A stretch of 47,184 nt of DNA from Actinomycetota bacterium (GTDB lineage Bacteria > Actinomycetota > Actinomycetes > Propionibacteriales > Propionibacteriaceae). Both the position numbers and the translations under genes were made by a program. This document shows positions 6,790 to 15,200 of this stretch, piece by piece; position 1 is the first letter of the stretch; each line of letters starts with the position of its first letter. The notes beneath the pieces were generated by a model. It saw only the letters and a program-made list of their open reading frames with translations, had not been told where the DNA came from and searched no databases. The DNA lies in assembly GCA_020161755.1 (NCBI GenBank), contig JAIUOS010000029.1:1-47184 (forward strand). Reading direction: 5' to 3'.

Positions 6790-7749
6790 GTGTCCGCCGC
6801 ATCCGTTCCCGCCGCCCCGGGAACGATCTATGAGTGGTGCGAACTGCACTTGGGATCGACCCCGGTGCACAGCTTCATCACCGGCGCCCCGGCATCGCAG
6901 CTGTGGGGCTTCGAGCTGGCCGACACCCGCGTGATCGCGGTGAAGATGCGCCCGGCCTCGGCCCGGCTCAACACCTGTGTGGCCGCCCAGCGGGCCGCGT
7001 TCGACGCCGGCATCGGCTGCCCCGCCCCGCTGGCCGGCCCCGCGCCGATGGGCGAGGACCCGAACCTCACGGTGTTCGCCGAGACCTGGCGGGCCGACGG
7101 GGCGGTCTGGCCCGACGACGACCCGCCGGGCACCTACGGGCGACTCCTCGCCCGGCTCATCGCGTCGCTGGTCGACATCGACCCGGCACCGCTGGCTCCC
7201 CCGCCGCCGTCGTTGCGGTACGACCACCGCACGGCCGGACGCCTGTGGGCACCGGTGCCCGACGGCACCCGAGATCCCGAGTCGGCGCTCCGCGAGTTGC
7301 CGCCCGGACTGGCCGGCTACGCGCGGACTGCCCGGGAGCGGCTGCGGGCGTCCACCCTGCCGGACGTGACCGGCCACCCCGAGCTCAGCGGCGTGCACGT
7401 GCGCTGGCTGGACGGGCCCGGCGGCGCGCCGGCGCCGATCGTCCACGGCTGGGACGAGCTGGCCGGGCGGCCCGAGGCCGTGCTGGTGGGCTGCCTCACC
7501 GCCACCTACTACGAACTGCCCGACGAGACCCGGCTGGCGCCGGTGGACGACGGCGAACGCGTGCTCGCCGCCTACCAGGCCGAGGCCGGACGCGACCTGA
7601 GCCCCGACGAACTCGAGGTGGCGTGGGCGACGAGCACGTGGGTGGCCTGCCACACCGCGGCCCTCGAGCACGTGGACGGCGCGGCCGGCCAGGTCACCCA
7701 CCAGATCATGACGGACGCTCCGCTGCGCCTGCGGCTGGCGGGCTGCTGA
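6790..7749 (+). CDS. Aminoglycoside-phosphotransferase-fold protein with degenerate active site
   Basis: A 319-residue protein that reads like the APH/choline-kinase fold. The N lobe contains TRVIAVKMRP, with Lys52 where the ATP-binding lysine should be, and then FDAGIGCPAPLAGPAP. In the C lobe the catalytic loop HGDLHPxN appears to correspond to GHPELSGVHV (His196, Glu198 for Asp, no Asn), and the metal-binding DWD to VHGWDEL (Gly220 for Asp). All three catalytic acidic or amide positions are therefore changed, so kinase activity is doubtful. It may be a pseudokinase or a divergent enzyme. The GTG start is set by a -10 at leaderless distance. It overlaps the convergent permease gene by 44 bases. 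Alignment is by eye, so the family call is moderate. Confidence 0.6.
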   Translation: MSAASVPAAPGTIYEWCELHLGSTPVHSFITGAPASQLWGFELADTRVIAVKMRPASARLNTCVAAQRAAFDAGIGCPAPLAGPAPMGEDPNLTVFAETWRADGAVWPDDDPPGTYGRLLARLIASLVDIDPAPLAPPPPSLRYDHRTAGRLWAPVPDGTRDPESALRELPPGLAGYARTARERLRASTLPDVTGHPELSGVHVRWLDGPGGAPAPIVHGWDELAGRPEAVLVGCLTATYYELPDETRLAPVDDGERVLAAYQAEAGRDLSPDELEVAWATSTWVACHTAALEHVDGAAGQVTHQIMTDAPLRLRLAGC

Positions 7750-8971
7750 CACCCGCCGCCCGCGCGCCGTTCACCCGGTCGCGCCACGCCCGGTACCCGA
7801 CCGCCGCGGCCGCGACGACCAGCCCCATCAGCGCGGGCCAGCCGGTGAGCCACAGCAGCACGCAGACGCAGACGAACGCGAAGGCCGCCACGGCCTTCTC
7901 GCCGCGCCCGGGCAGCAACCGGACCGCCGCCGCCGTGCCGATCACGTACACCAGCGTCAGCCCGCCGGTCACGAGCAGCATCAGGACGTGCTGCTCGATC
8001 GGCAGCAGCGCGGCCGCCAGCGCCGCCACCGCCAGGAACACCAGGGAGCGCCGCGGCGTGCCGAACACCCGGTACGGCAACGCGCCCTCGGCGGCCAGCG
8101 CGGCGCCGAGCCGGGAGGCACCCGCGATGTAGGCGTTTACCGCGCCGAGGGTGAGCAGCACCGCCACCAGGGCCACCAGCGGACGTACGGGCCCACCGAT
8201 CCCGATCGCGAGCAGGTCGGCCAGCGGCGCCTGGCTGGTGGCCAGCTCCGGCCCGAGCACCACCACGCTCGCCCACGCCAGCGACAGGTAGATCACACCC
8301 ACCACGATCACCGCCAGCAGCGTCGCGCGCGGCACGTCGCGGCGGGGATCGGCGTACTCCGGCGATAGCGACGACACCGCCTCCCACCCGGCGAACGCCC
8401 ACACCAGCACGGCCGCGGCGGTGCCGACCGCGCCCCACCCGGCCGGGGCGAACGGGGTCAGGTTCTCCATGCGGGCGTGCGGGAGCGCGGCGCCGACCGT
8501 GACGAGCAGGAGCGTGGCCAGGGCCGCGGACAGCACCAGCTGGACCCGTCCGGACACGTGCAGCCCCAGCCAGTTCATGACGAACACCGCGCCGACGATC
8601 ACCACGAAGGTGGCGAACCGGGTGACCCAGCCGCCACCGAGCACGTCCTCGACGTACCCGGCGGCGAACGAACAGGCCACCGGCGCCCCGACCGGCACCG
8701 CGAAGTAGAAGATCCAGCCGACCGCGTCGGCGGCGCGGGTGCCGAACGCGCGCCGGACGTAGCTGGAAACGCCGCCGCCGTCGGGGAACCGCGCGCCGAG
8801 CTCGCCGAACGTCCACGCCAGCGGCGCCGACAGCAGCACGAGGGCGAGCCAGGCCACCAGGGACGCCGGTCCGGCGATCGCGGCGGCCAGCGCCGGCATC
8901 GAGATGATGCCCGCACCCAGCACCGCGGCCGCGCTGAGGGCCGTCCCCTGGGCGACGGTGAGCTTCTGCAC
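7706..8971 (-). CDS. APC superfamily amino acid permease, YjeH-like
   Basis: 421 residues with about 12 hydrophobic segments. The N-terminus (VAQGTALSAAAVLGAGIISM) carries the GAGI helix break of the APC fold. GELGARFPDGGGVSSYVRRA and VGWIFYFAVPVGAPVAC match the layout of the E. coli methionine/branched-chain amino acid exporter YjeH, which has nearly the same length. An FAGWEAVSSLSPEYADPRRD loop follows, as in this family. It probably moves amino acids across the cytoplasmic membrane; export is suggested only by the YjeH resemblance. The last 20 residues are a Pro/Ala-rich tail. The GTG start at 8971 has TAGGTT six bases upstream. The 3' end overlaps the convergent phosphotransferase-fold gene. 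Confidence 0.85.
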   Translation of the reverse strand: MQKLTVAQGTALSAAAVLGAGIISMPALAAAIAGPASLVAWLALVLLSAPLAWTFGELGARFPDGGGVSSYVRRAFGTRAADAVGWIFYFAVPVGAPVACSFAAGYVEDVLGGGWVTRFATFVVIVGAVFVMNWLGLHVSGRVQLVLSAALATLLLVTVGAALPHARMENLTPFAPAGWGAVGTAAAVLVWAFAGWEAVSSLSPEYADPRRDVPRATLLAVIVVGVIYLSLAWASVVVLGPELATSQAPLADLLAIGIGGPVRPLVALVAVLLTLGAVNAYIAGASRLGAALAAEGALPYRVFGTPRRSLVFLAVAALAAALLPIEQHVLMLLVTGGLTLVYVIGTAAAVRLLPGRGEKAVAAFAFVCVCVLLWLTGWPALMGLVVAAAAVGYRAWRDRVNGARAAGVSSPPAAGAAERPS

Positions 8972-8977
8972 CGGCCC

Positions 8978-8983
8978 AACCTA
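8978..8983 (-). promoter_or_regulatory. Candidate -10 element of the permease gene
   Basis: TAGGTT on the minus strand, exactly six bases before the GTG at 8971, with no ribosome binding site: leaderless type. Confidence 0.4.
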
Positions 8984-9487
8984 ACGGGCCCCACCGACAA
9001 CGGACATGCCGGACGCAACTGTTGCGCCCGGCGTCCGGCCACCACTAGCTAGCGGCCAGGGAACTTGAAGTCCCTCGGCATGGGCTCAGTCATGCCGGCA
9101 CCGACTTTGGACGAGACCGTGAACAAGAGACTCCACTTCCTGGAGGGTCTTGACTGGTATGAATCGACCGGGAAGGACAGTTCATTCGGGCCACCAGAGC
9201 CCATGCACGGTATTCCGAAAGCAAACGGCCTCGGGCTCGTTCTGCCTTTCTGAAACGGAACACCGAGCGAATGGCAATCAAGCTGGGCCGGCCCCGGCTC
9301 ACGACCGTGAACGACCGTTCTGCCGCCAGCCGGCCATACATCACCCACTGACGAAATGGCGAGCGCCGGGCCGGCCAGCGCAGCAAGATCCCACCAACCC
9401 ACGGGGTTTGTAGACCGTCTCTTGGGTCGAGGTAGCACCAAGAACCGCCTCGATGCGTCTGGATTCGGCCGGAAACACTCTTGCGGT
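8984..9487. other. Stretch of about 500 bases without a supported gene
   Basis: Base composition falls clearly here compared with the neighbouring permease and amylase genes. Short open frames exist on both strands (a plus-strand one from 9065, minus-strand ones ending at 9049 and 9090), but none has a ribosome binding site or recognisable protein. They read as decayed or foreign DNA. It lies immediately downstream of the SUKH gene. Confidence 0.5.
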
Positions 9488-10051
9488 TCAGACCACTCCT
9501 GTCGTTCCCAGTGGCGAGTGAGGTGCCTCCCAAGCTATGCCGTCGGGATCGGAGAAGTACCTTCCCTCATGCTCGTAACGCAGATCTGCATCCGAGGCCT
9601 CATCTGCGGTCTGGATCAAGAACTTCGCCAAGGTCTCGGCGGTCGGGTATATGTCGTCCTCCTGCCAGTCGACGTACCACACCATGCCGGTATCGACATC
9701 GACCGCCCAGTGAACTGCATGGGCGAAGTGGAAGACTCGAAACCAGCTGGGTCGCCAGAGTCGCTCGAGACCGGCGGAATTCTCCCGGAGCGCAAGGGTG
9801 GCGCTCACAGATGCAGCAAGATCCGGGAAATCGAGACCGGGCAGGGCATGCGCACCAAGACCTTGAACGAACACCATCCCGTCGGCCAACTGGTAGAGCT
9901 CGTTCAGCTCCGGTGTGAAACGGAGCCCGAGCGGCACCTCGGCGTCAATCAGGCTCGTCGGGTCTACGCCAGGGCGGCAGGCCTGTAGTGGATCGAGGCC
10001 GGCGCGCTGGAGAAGTGCGATGCAAGCGACCCACGCGTCCTTGAGGGTCAT
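9488..10051 (-). CDS. SMI1/KNR4 (SUKH) family protein, possible orphan immunity protein
   Basis: A 187-residue acidic soluble protein. The stretch from LRFTPELNELYQLADGMVF through GLDFPDLA and FRVFHFAHAVHWAVDVDTGM to YVDWQEDDIYPTAETLAKFL has the feel of the SUKH/SMI1-KNR4 fold: a conserved early helix ahead of the first strand, the central aromatic strands with ..VDTG.V.YVDW, and a final helix starting near LAKFL. Many SUKH proteins neutralise a toxin encoded just upstream. Here no toxin gene is visible on either side, so it would be an orphan immunity gene, or the toxin has been lost. The local drop in GC supports acquisition by transfer. It could also be a housekeeping SUKH protein. Start ATG 10051, three bases after the stop of the preceding open frame. 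Confidence 0.6.
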   Translation of the reverse strand: MTLKDAWVACIALLQRAGLDPLQACRPGVDPTSLIDAEVPLGLRFTPELNELYQLADGMVFVQGLGAHALPGLDFPDLAASVSATLALRENSAGLERLWRPSWFRVFHFAHAVHWAVDVDTGMVWYVDWQEDDIYPTAETLAKFLIQTADEASDADLRYEHEGRYFSDPDGIAWEAPHSPLGTTGVV

Positions 10052-10053
10052 GG

Positions 10054-10190
10054 CTACGGCCTGCAGACGGCGAACGAAGGGACTGTTCGAGTTGTGACGG
10101 GCACGACGTAGAACTTAGTGCCGAACGTCGGCTGGATGTTCACGATCGTCTGGCTACCGGTGGCGACCGCGATGGTCGGCGCCCCGAGCT
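10054..10190 (-). other. Possible 3' remnant of a gene upstream of the SUKH gene
   Basis: The minus-strand frame ending at TAG 10054-10056 reads DELGAPTIAVATGSQTIVNI and QPTFGTKFYVVPVTTRTVP before its stop, close to the SUKH start. This could be the last 45 residues of a lost upstream gene such as a toxin. Further upstream the frame becomes low-complexity antisense of other sequence. The plus-strand fragment from 10141 overlaps it, so at most one of the two is real in the shared part. Confidence 0.2.
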
Positions 10191-10371
10191 CGTCGACCCC
10201 GAGGACCCGGTCCGCCCGGAGGGACTCCGTTCGCTCGTCATCCTGTCCGGCCTGTTCGCCTTCGCCCTCCTGCTGGCGGTAATTGTGCCCGGCCTCGGCT
10301 ACTGGGCGCTGCTGGTCCTCGTGCTCACGCCGGTATTGGATCAGATCGGGCGTCGTTTTCGGCGCACCTGA
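10141..10371 (+). pseudogene. 3' fragment of a membrane protein gene
   Basis: A plus-strand frame ending at TGA 10369-10371 encodes a convincing C-terminus: RPELVDPEDPVRPEGLRSLV, then a hydrophobic hairpin (ILSGLFAFALLLAVIVPGLG and YWALLVLVLTPVLDQ), then a basic tail IGRRFRRT. No ATG or GTG start exists in frame before the transmembrane part; the frame is closed by a stop at 10042-10044. The coding sequence seems cut on its 5' side where the lower-GC patch with the SUKH gene begins, as expected if an insertion or deletion removed the front of the gene. Family unknown; two membrane helices remain. Confidence 0.5.
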
Positions 10372-10462
10372 GACCCTCCCAGCCAGGGCGGGTCGAGCTT
10401 CCCGCCCGGAACCCACCCCTCCCGCGGAACCGCCACCCGCAACGGATGCGAAGGAGCATCGA

Positions 10463-13400
10463 ATGCGTCGTCCCGTCCTCAGCCTCCTGCTCAGCATCGC
10501 CCTCGCGTGCGGGCTCCTGGCCGCCGGCACCGCCCCGTCCGCCACCGCGGCCACCACGTCCGTGACCCTGGTCGGCGACCTCCAGAACAAGCTCGGTTGC
10601 GCCGGCGACTGGGACCCGGCCTGCGTGGAGACGCACCTGGCGCCGGTGGCCGGGAGCGAGACGGCCTGGCAGGCCACGTTCCGGGTGCCGGCCGGGACGT
10701 ACCAGTTCAAGGTGGCCATCAACGACGACTGGGCCGAGAACTACGGCGCGGGCGGGGTCAGCAACGGCCCCAACATCCCGCTGGTGCTGCTCGGCACCGC
10801 CGACCTCATCTTCAGTTTCGACAACGCCAGCCACCAGATCGGCGTCCAGCCCGTGAAGCTGGGCGGGGCGACCAACCCGGGCGACCGCAGGCTGGCCGAG
10901 AACTCACTGCGGCGGCCGCTCACCGACGAGCGCTACTACTTCGTGATGACCGACCGGTTCGCGAACGGCGACACCACCAACGACACCGGCGGGCTGACCC
11001 CGTCCGACGATCGGCTGGTCACCGGCTTCGATCCGGCCGACAAGGGCTTCTACCACGGCGGCGACCTCAAGGGCCTCACCGGCAAGCTCGACTACATCAA
11101 GGGCCTGGGCACCACCGCGATCTGGCTGACGCCGTCGTTCAAGAACCGCGCCGTGCAGGGCACCGGCGTGAACGCCAGCGCCGCCTACCACGGCTACTGG
11201 ATCACCGACTTCACCCAGATCGACCCGCACATGGGCACGAACGCCGAGCTCAAGCAACTGATCAACAAGGCGCACGCCAAGGGCATGAAGGTCTTCTTCG
11301 ACATCATCACCAACCACACCGCCGACGTCATCGACTACACCGAGGGCCAGTACGGCTACATCTCCTCGGCGACCAGCCCGTACCGCGACGCCAGTGGCAC
11401 GGTGTTCGACCCCACCGACTACGTCAACTCCCCCGACTTCCCGACCCTGGACGCCAACACCTCCTTCCCCTACCACCCCTACGTGCACTCCGCCGCCGAC
11501 GCGACCGTCAAGGTGCCGAGCTGGCTGAACGACCTCACGCTGTACCACAACCGCGGCGACTCGACCTACGCCGGTGAGTCGTCGGAGTGGGGCGACTTCT
11601 CCGGTCTGGACGACCTGTTCACCGAGAACCCGAAGGTCGTCAACGGCATGATCGACATCTACAAGACCTGGGTCGACTTCGGCGTGGACGGGTTCCGCAT
11701 CGACACCACCAAGCACGTCAACATGGGCTTCTGGCAGAAGTTCTCCCCGGCCATGCAGGCCGAGGCGAAGCGGATCGGCAACCCCGACTTCTTCATGTTC
11801 GGCGAGGTGTACGACGCGCGTCCGTCGTTCATGAGCACCTACACCACCTCCGGCACGCTGCCGGCGACGCTCGACTTCGGCTTCCAGTCCCAGGCGCAGG
11901 CGTTCGCGTCCGGCAAGGCCACCACCGGCCTGCGCGACCTGTACGCCGACGACGACTACTACACCGACAGCGACTCCAACGCCTACCAGCTGCCCACGTT
12001 CCTGGGGAACCACGACATGGGACGGCTGAGCATGCTGATCAAGGGGACGTCGAGCACCGACGCCGATCTCATGAAACGCGTGCAACTGGCCAACGCCCTG
12101 ATGTACCTGACCCGCGGCCAGCCGATCACCTACTACGGCGACGAGCAGGGCTTCATCGGCTCCGGCGGAGACAAGGACGCCCGCCAGGACATGTTCGCGA
12201 CGCAGACCGCGCAGTACGCGGACGAGGCCGTCCTCGGCGGCCCGTCCGGATCGAAGGACCGGTACGACACCTCCGCGCCGCTGTACCGCTTCATCGCGAA
12301 GCTCGCGCAGCTGCGCAAGGCCAACCCCGCGCTCGCGGACGGCGCCCAGATCCACCGGTACGCCTCGAACAGCGCCGGGATCTACGCGTTCTCCCGCGTC
12401 GACCGCAAGACCGGCATCGAGTACGTGGTGGCGCTGAACAACGCCACCACCACGAAGAAGGCCACCTTCGACACCTTCAACCGGTTCGAGCGGTTCAGCC
12501 CCCTGTGGGGCGCACAGTCCTCCCTGCGCAGTGACGCGGACGGACGGGTCACCGTCGAGGTCCCGCCGCTGTCGGCGGTCGTCTACAAGGCGAAGAGCCG
12601 GGTGGACTTCACCTGGCGTCCGACCGCGGTCACGCTGACCGCACCGCAGCCGGGCGGCGTCCTCGCCGACCGGGCGGAGATCTCGGCGGCGCTGAACACC
12701 GACACCTTCGCCCAGGCCAGCTTCTACGTCCGCGGCGTGGGCACGTCGGCGTGGAAGCTGCTCGGCACCGACGACAACGCCCCGTACCGGGTGTTCAGCG
12801 ACGTGTCGGGCGACGCGACCGGGACGCTGCTGGAGTACCGCGTGGTGGTCTCCGACGCCCTCGGCCGGGTGTCGGCGACCTCGTCGTACGGCGTCGTGGG
12901 CACGGCGGCGCCCGCCGGCGGGGACGACGGCAACCTCGGCCCGGTCACGCAGCCGGACGCGGTGAGCGTCGCCGGCGACCTGGACAGCGAGCTGGGCTGC
13001 CCCAAGACCCCGCTCAGCACGGACACCGGGGACTGGGCGCCGGACTGCGACGAGGCCCAGATGACGCTCAACTCCACCGACAAGATCTGGCGCAAGACGG
13101 TCACGCTGCCGGCCGGCGAGTACTCCTACAAGGCCGCGATCAACCGGAGCTGGACGGAGAACTATGGCGCGGGCGGGGTGAAGGACGGCGCGAACATCTC
13201 GCTGAGCGCGGGAACGCAACCGATCACCTTCTACTACGACCACCGCACGCACTGGATCACCTCGGACGCGCAGGGCCCGATCATCACCGCCCCGGGCGGC
13301 TGGAACGCCGATCTCGGGTGCGCAGGCGACTGGCAGCCCGACTGCATGCAGCCGTGGTTGCAGGACCCGGATGGGGACAAGGTCTACACTTGGGCGACCG

Positions 13401-13969
13401 CCGACCTGCCCAAGGGCACCTACGAGTTCAAGATCGCCCACGGGCTGTCCATGGACGAGAACTACGGCGCCGGCGGGGTGAAGGACGGGCCGAACCTCGC
13501 GGTCGTCGTGCCCGATGACGGCATGGTGGTCCGGGTCAGCTACGACCTCGCCACCCACGTGGCGACCGCCACGGCGAAGGCGCTGACGACGGCGCCCAGC
13601 CTGGACGCCACCCCGAAGGGCGTCTGGGTGTCGCCGGGGTTGATCGCGTACCCGTCCAAGGCCTTGCCGTCGGACCCGGCCTGGCTGGAGTTCCGGCTGC
13701 ACTGGGGCGCGTCCGGCTCGCTCGCAGTGGACGCCGAGGACATCACCGGCGGCGACTCGGCCGTGTTGCGGTACGACCCGCACGGCGTGCCGGCGTCGGT
13801 GCTGGCCGGCCTGCCGGACTCCGACACGGTCAGCTACATCGCACTGCGGGTGGACCGGTCGACCTCTCGGCGGCTGCCCGGGATCGCCTCGGGTGACGTG
13901 GCGGTCGGGGCGTACTTCACCGGCCGGTTGGTGGACGCCCGGCGGCTGGACGTGAGCGCCGTCGACTGA
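10463..13969 (+). CDS. Secreted alpha-amylase family (GH13) protein with X25/pullulanase-type modules
   Basis: 1168 residues. It begins with a Sec signal peptide (LSLLLSIALACGLLAAGTAP, cleavage probably after SATA). An X25-like starch-associated module follows (about 30-135, WAENYGAGGVSNGPNIPL), then a GH13 catalytic barrel. All four GH13 regions are intact: DIITNH (about 279-284), GFRIDTTKH with the nucleophile Asp414, MFGEVYD with the acid Glu448, and FLGNHD with Asp518. After an Ig-like domain come two more X25 modules (TENYGAGGVKDGANI and DENYGAGGVKDGPNL). The end (GVWVSPGLIAYPSKALPSDP to YFTGRLVDARRL) resembles the N-terminal domain of pullulanases, but the pullulanase barrel that should follow is missing. 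The start is fixed by AAGGAG before ATG 10463. Likely an extracellular alpha-glucan hydrolase. A 32-bp palindrome follows the stop. Confidence 0.93.
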   Translation: MRRPVLSLLLSIALACGLLAAGTAPSATAATTSVTLVGDLQNKLGCAGDWDPACVETHLAPVAGSETAWQATFRVPAGTYQFKVAINDDWAENYGAGGVSNGPNIPLVLLGTADLIFSFDNASHQIGVQPVKLGGATNPGDRRLAENSLRRPLTDERYYFVMTDRFANGDTTNDTGGLTPSDDRLVTGFDPADKGFYHGGDLKGLTGKLDYIKGLGTTAIWLTPSFKNRAVQGTGVNASAAYHGYWITDFTQIDPHMGTNAELKQLINKAHAKGMKVFFDIITNHTADVIDYTEGQYGYISSATSPYRDASGTVFDPTDYVNSPDFPTLDANTSFPYHPYVHSAADATVKVPSWLNDLTLYHNRGDSTYAGESSEWGDFSGLDDLFTENPKVVNGMIDIYKTWVDFGVDGFRIDTTKHVNMGFWQKFSPAMQAEAKRIGNPDFFMFGEVYDARPSFMSTYTTSGTLPATLDFGFQSQAQAFASGKATTGLRDLYADDDYYTDSDSNAYQLPTFLGNHDMGRLSMLIKGTSSTDADLMKRVQLANALMYLTRGQPITYYGDEQGFIGSGGDKDARQDMFATQTAQYADEAVLGGPSGSKDRYDTSAPLYRFIAKLAQLRKANPALADGAQIHRYASNSAGIYAFSRVDRKTGIEYVVALNNATTTKKATFDTFNRFERFSPLWGAQSSLRSDADGRVTVEVPPLSAVVYKAKSRVDFTWRPTAVTLTAPQPGGVLADRAEISAALNTDTFAQASFYVRGVGTSAWKLLGTDDNAPYRVFSDVSGDATGTLLEYRVVVSDALGRVSATSSYGVVGTAAPAGGDDGNLGPVTQPDAVSVAGDLDSELGCPKTPLSTDTGDWAPDCDEAQMTLNSTDKIWRKTVTLPAGEYSYKAAINRSWTENYGAGGVKDGANISLSAGTQPITFYYDHRTHWITSDAQGPIITAPGGWNADLGCAGDWQPDCMQPWLQDPDGDKVYTWATADLPKGTYEFKIAHGLSMDENYGAGGVKDGPNLAVVVPDDGMVVRVSYDLATHVATATAKALTTAPSLDATPKGVWVSPGLIAYPSKALPSDPAWLEFRLHWGASGSLAVDAEDITGGDSAVLRYDPHGVPASVLAGLPDSDTVSYIALRVDRSTSRRLPGIASGDVAVGAYFTGRLVDARRLDVSAVD

Positions 13970-13982
13970 CGAGGGAAACAGC

Positions 13983-14014
13983 GGAGCGGACGAGCCGATC
14001 GGCTCGTCCGCTCC
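13983..14014. terminator. Perfect 32-bp palindrome after the amylase gene
   Basis: Sixteen-base arms (GGAGCGGACGAGCCGA and its complement) with no loop, starting 13 bases after the amylase stop. A strong hairpin but no T-tract; probably the transcript end. Confidence 0.65.
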
Positions 14015-14132
14015 ACTTGCGTTCGCTGCGTTTGGTCGTCCTCAGGTCAGTCGCTACGGCCAGCGGCCCGCAACAGCTAGCGGCTGCTCCCCCCCTGCAC
14101 CCCTCATCCTAGGGAGTCGGCTCGCCGGCGTC

Positions 14133-14152
14133 TGTCCCCCCGAAGGGGGACA
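14133..14152 (-). terminator. Hairpin after the DUF4349 gene
   Basis: TGTCCCCC-CGAA-GGGGGACA: eight-base arms around a four-base loop, four bases past the stop of the DUF4349 gene. No T-run follows. Confidence 0.55.
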
Positions 14153-14156
14153 CCGC

Positions 14157-15107
14157 CTACCCGGCGTCCGCCTGGTCGTCCGCGGACGGCGGCTCGGCGG
14201 GCTGCGTGGCGGGCGTGGCGGTGGCCGACGGGTGACGCCGCCGGCGACGCCACACCATCAGCGGCAACCCGATCACGGCGACCACCGCGGCGAACGGCAG
14301 CACGGCGCCCAGCACGGTCATCAGCACGCGGCTGCTGGCCAGCAGCGCGTTCCAGCCGGCGACCAGGCCGCCGAGGAAGCCGGTGGCCTCAGCGACCGGG
14401 GCGTCCGCGGGCAGGGTGAGGGTGAGGGTGATCGGCGACTGGGCGACCCGCTTGGCGAGCGCGTTCTGCTGTGCCACCAGGGAGTCGCGCTCGGAGATCC
14501 GGGTCTGGATCTCGTTCTCGAGCTGGGTGAGTTCGCTGATCCGGCCGGCGCGGCTCCACAGGTCGCGCAGGCGCGCGATCGAGTCGTTCAGGGTCTTGAT
14601 GCGGGCGTCGACGTCGGCCACCTGCAGGGTCACGTCCTCCGTGGTGATCACCCGGTTCGTGATCGTGCCCACCGACTTCAGCTGCTCGAGCGCGGAGTCC
14701 AGCCGGTCGGCCGGCACCGAGATCACCATCGTCGAGGTGGGGACGACCTTCGCGTCCGCCCCGACGCGGCTGACCAGGTTCTCTGCGGTCACCTGGCCGT
14801 CCAGCGACGCAGCGAGCGCCCGCAATTGGGTGGCGGCGGCCTCCACGTCGGTGACCGTGAGGCTGACCCGCGCGGTGCGGGCGAGCTTCTGCTCGACGAT
14901 GACGTCGGGAACACCCGCGGGGACGTCCTCGGGGGCCTTGTCGGCGTAGTCGGCGCCACCGTTCGCCGGTTGGGCGGCGACGCCACCGTTGTCCTCGGGC
15001 AGCGAGGCGGCGGAGCCGGAGGACGAGCCGGAGCAACCGGCGAGGAGGGCGAGGGAGGCGACGGCGAGGACGCCGAGAGCCCGCAGTGACTTCATGCTCT
15101 GCATCAT
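14157..15107 (-). CDS. DUF4349 domain lipoprotein
   Basis: 316 residues. The N-terminus is a lipoprotein signal (LAVASLALLAGCSGSSSG, lipobox LAGC), so it should be lipid-anchored outside the membrane. After a low-complexity linker the DUF4349 domain runs from about residue 75 to 285: RTARVSLTVTDVEAAATQLR, TSTMVISVPADRLDSALEQL, VITTEDVTLQVADVDARIKT, then a coiled coil (ELTQLENEIQTRISERDSLV) and ITLTLTLPADAP. A transmembrane helix near the C-terminus (VLMTVLGAVLPFAAVVAVIG) is followed by RRRRRH and a cytoplasmic Pro/Ala tail. The protein is thus tethered at both ends. Function of the family is unknown. ATG 15107 is used; 15104 and 15095 are alternatives. It diverges from the oxidoreductase at 15201. 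Confidence 0.88.
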   Translation of the reverse strand: MMQSMKSLRALGVLAVASLALLAGCSGSSSGSAASLPEDNGGVAAQPANGGADYADKAPEDVPAGVPDVIVEQKLARTARVSLTVTDVEAAATQLRALAASLDGQVTAENLVSRVGADAKVVPTSTMVISVPADRLDSALEQLKSVGTITNRVITTEDVTLQVADVDARIKTLNDSIARLRDLWSRAGRISELTQLENEIQTRISERDSLVAQQNALAKRVAQSPITLTLTLPADAPVAEATGFLGGLVAGWNALLASSRVLMTVLGAVLPFAAVVAVIGLPLMVWRRRRRHPSATATPATQPAEPPSADDQADAG

Positions 15108-15200
15108 GCCGATTCCACGTTCAGGGCGCGGACTTCGTTGCGGGAAACCGGTCAACTCTGCCCACTGTTGCCGAATCGTGACCTCGACCACACTGGGGCG

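Noticed and set aside
9065-9253. 62-codon plus-strand ORF in the lower-GC patch
   Set aside because: No ribosome binding site, no recognisable protein, and equally open frames on the other strand.
10283-10462. N-terminal extension of the amylase in the same frame
   Set aside because: The signal peptide and AAGGAG site place the start at 10463; the upstream part overlaps the membrane-protein fragment in another frame.
8984-10462. Prophage or insertion sequence explanation for the lower-GC patch
   Set aside because: No transposase, integrase, terminal repeats or target duplication seen.
10904-13783. Nearly 1000-codon minus-strand frame opposite the amylase
   Set aside because: Pure antisense of an intact GH13 gene with signal peptide and motifs; no domain or ribosome binding site of its own.
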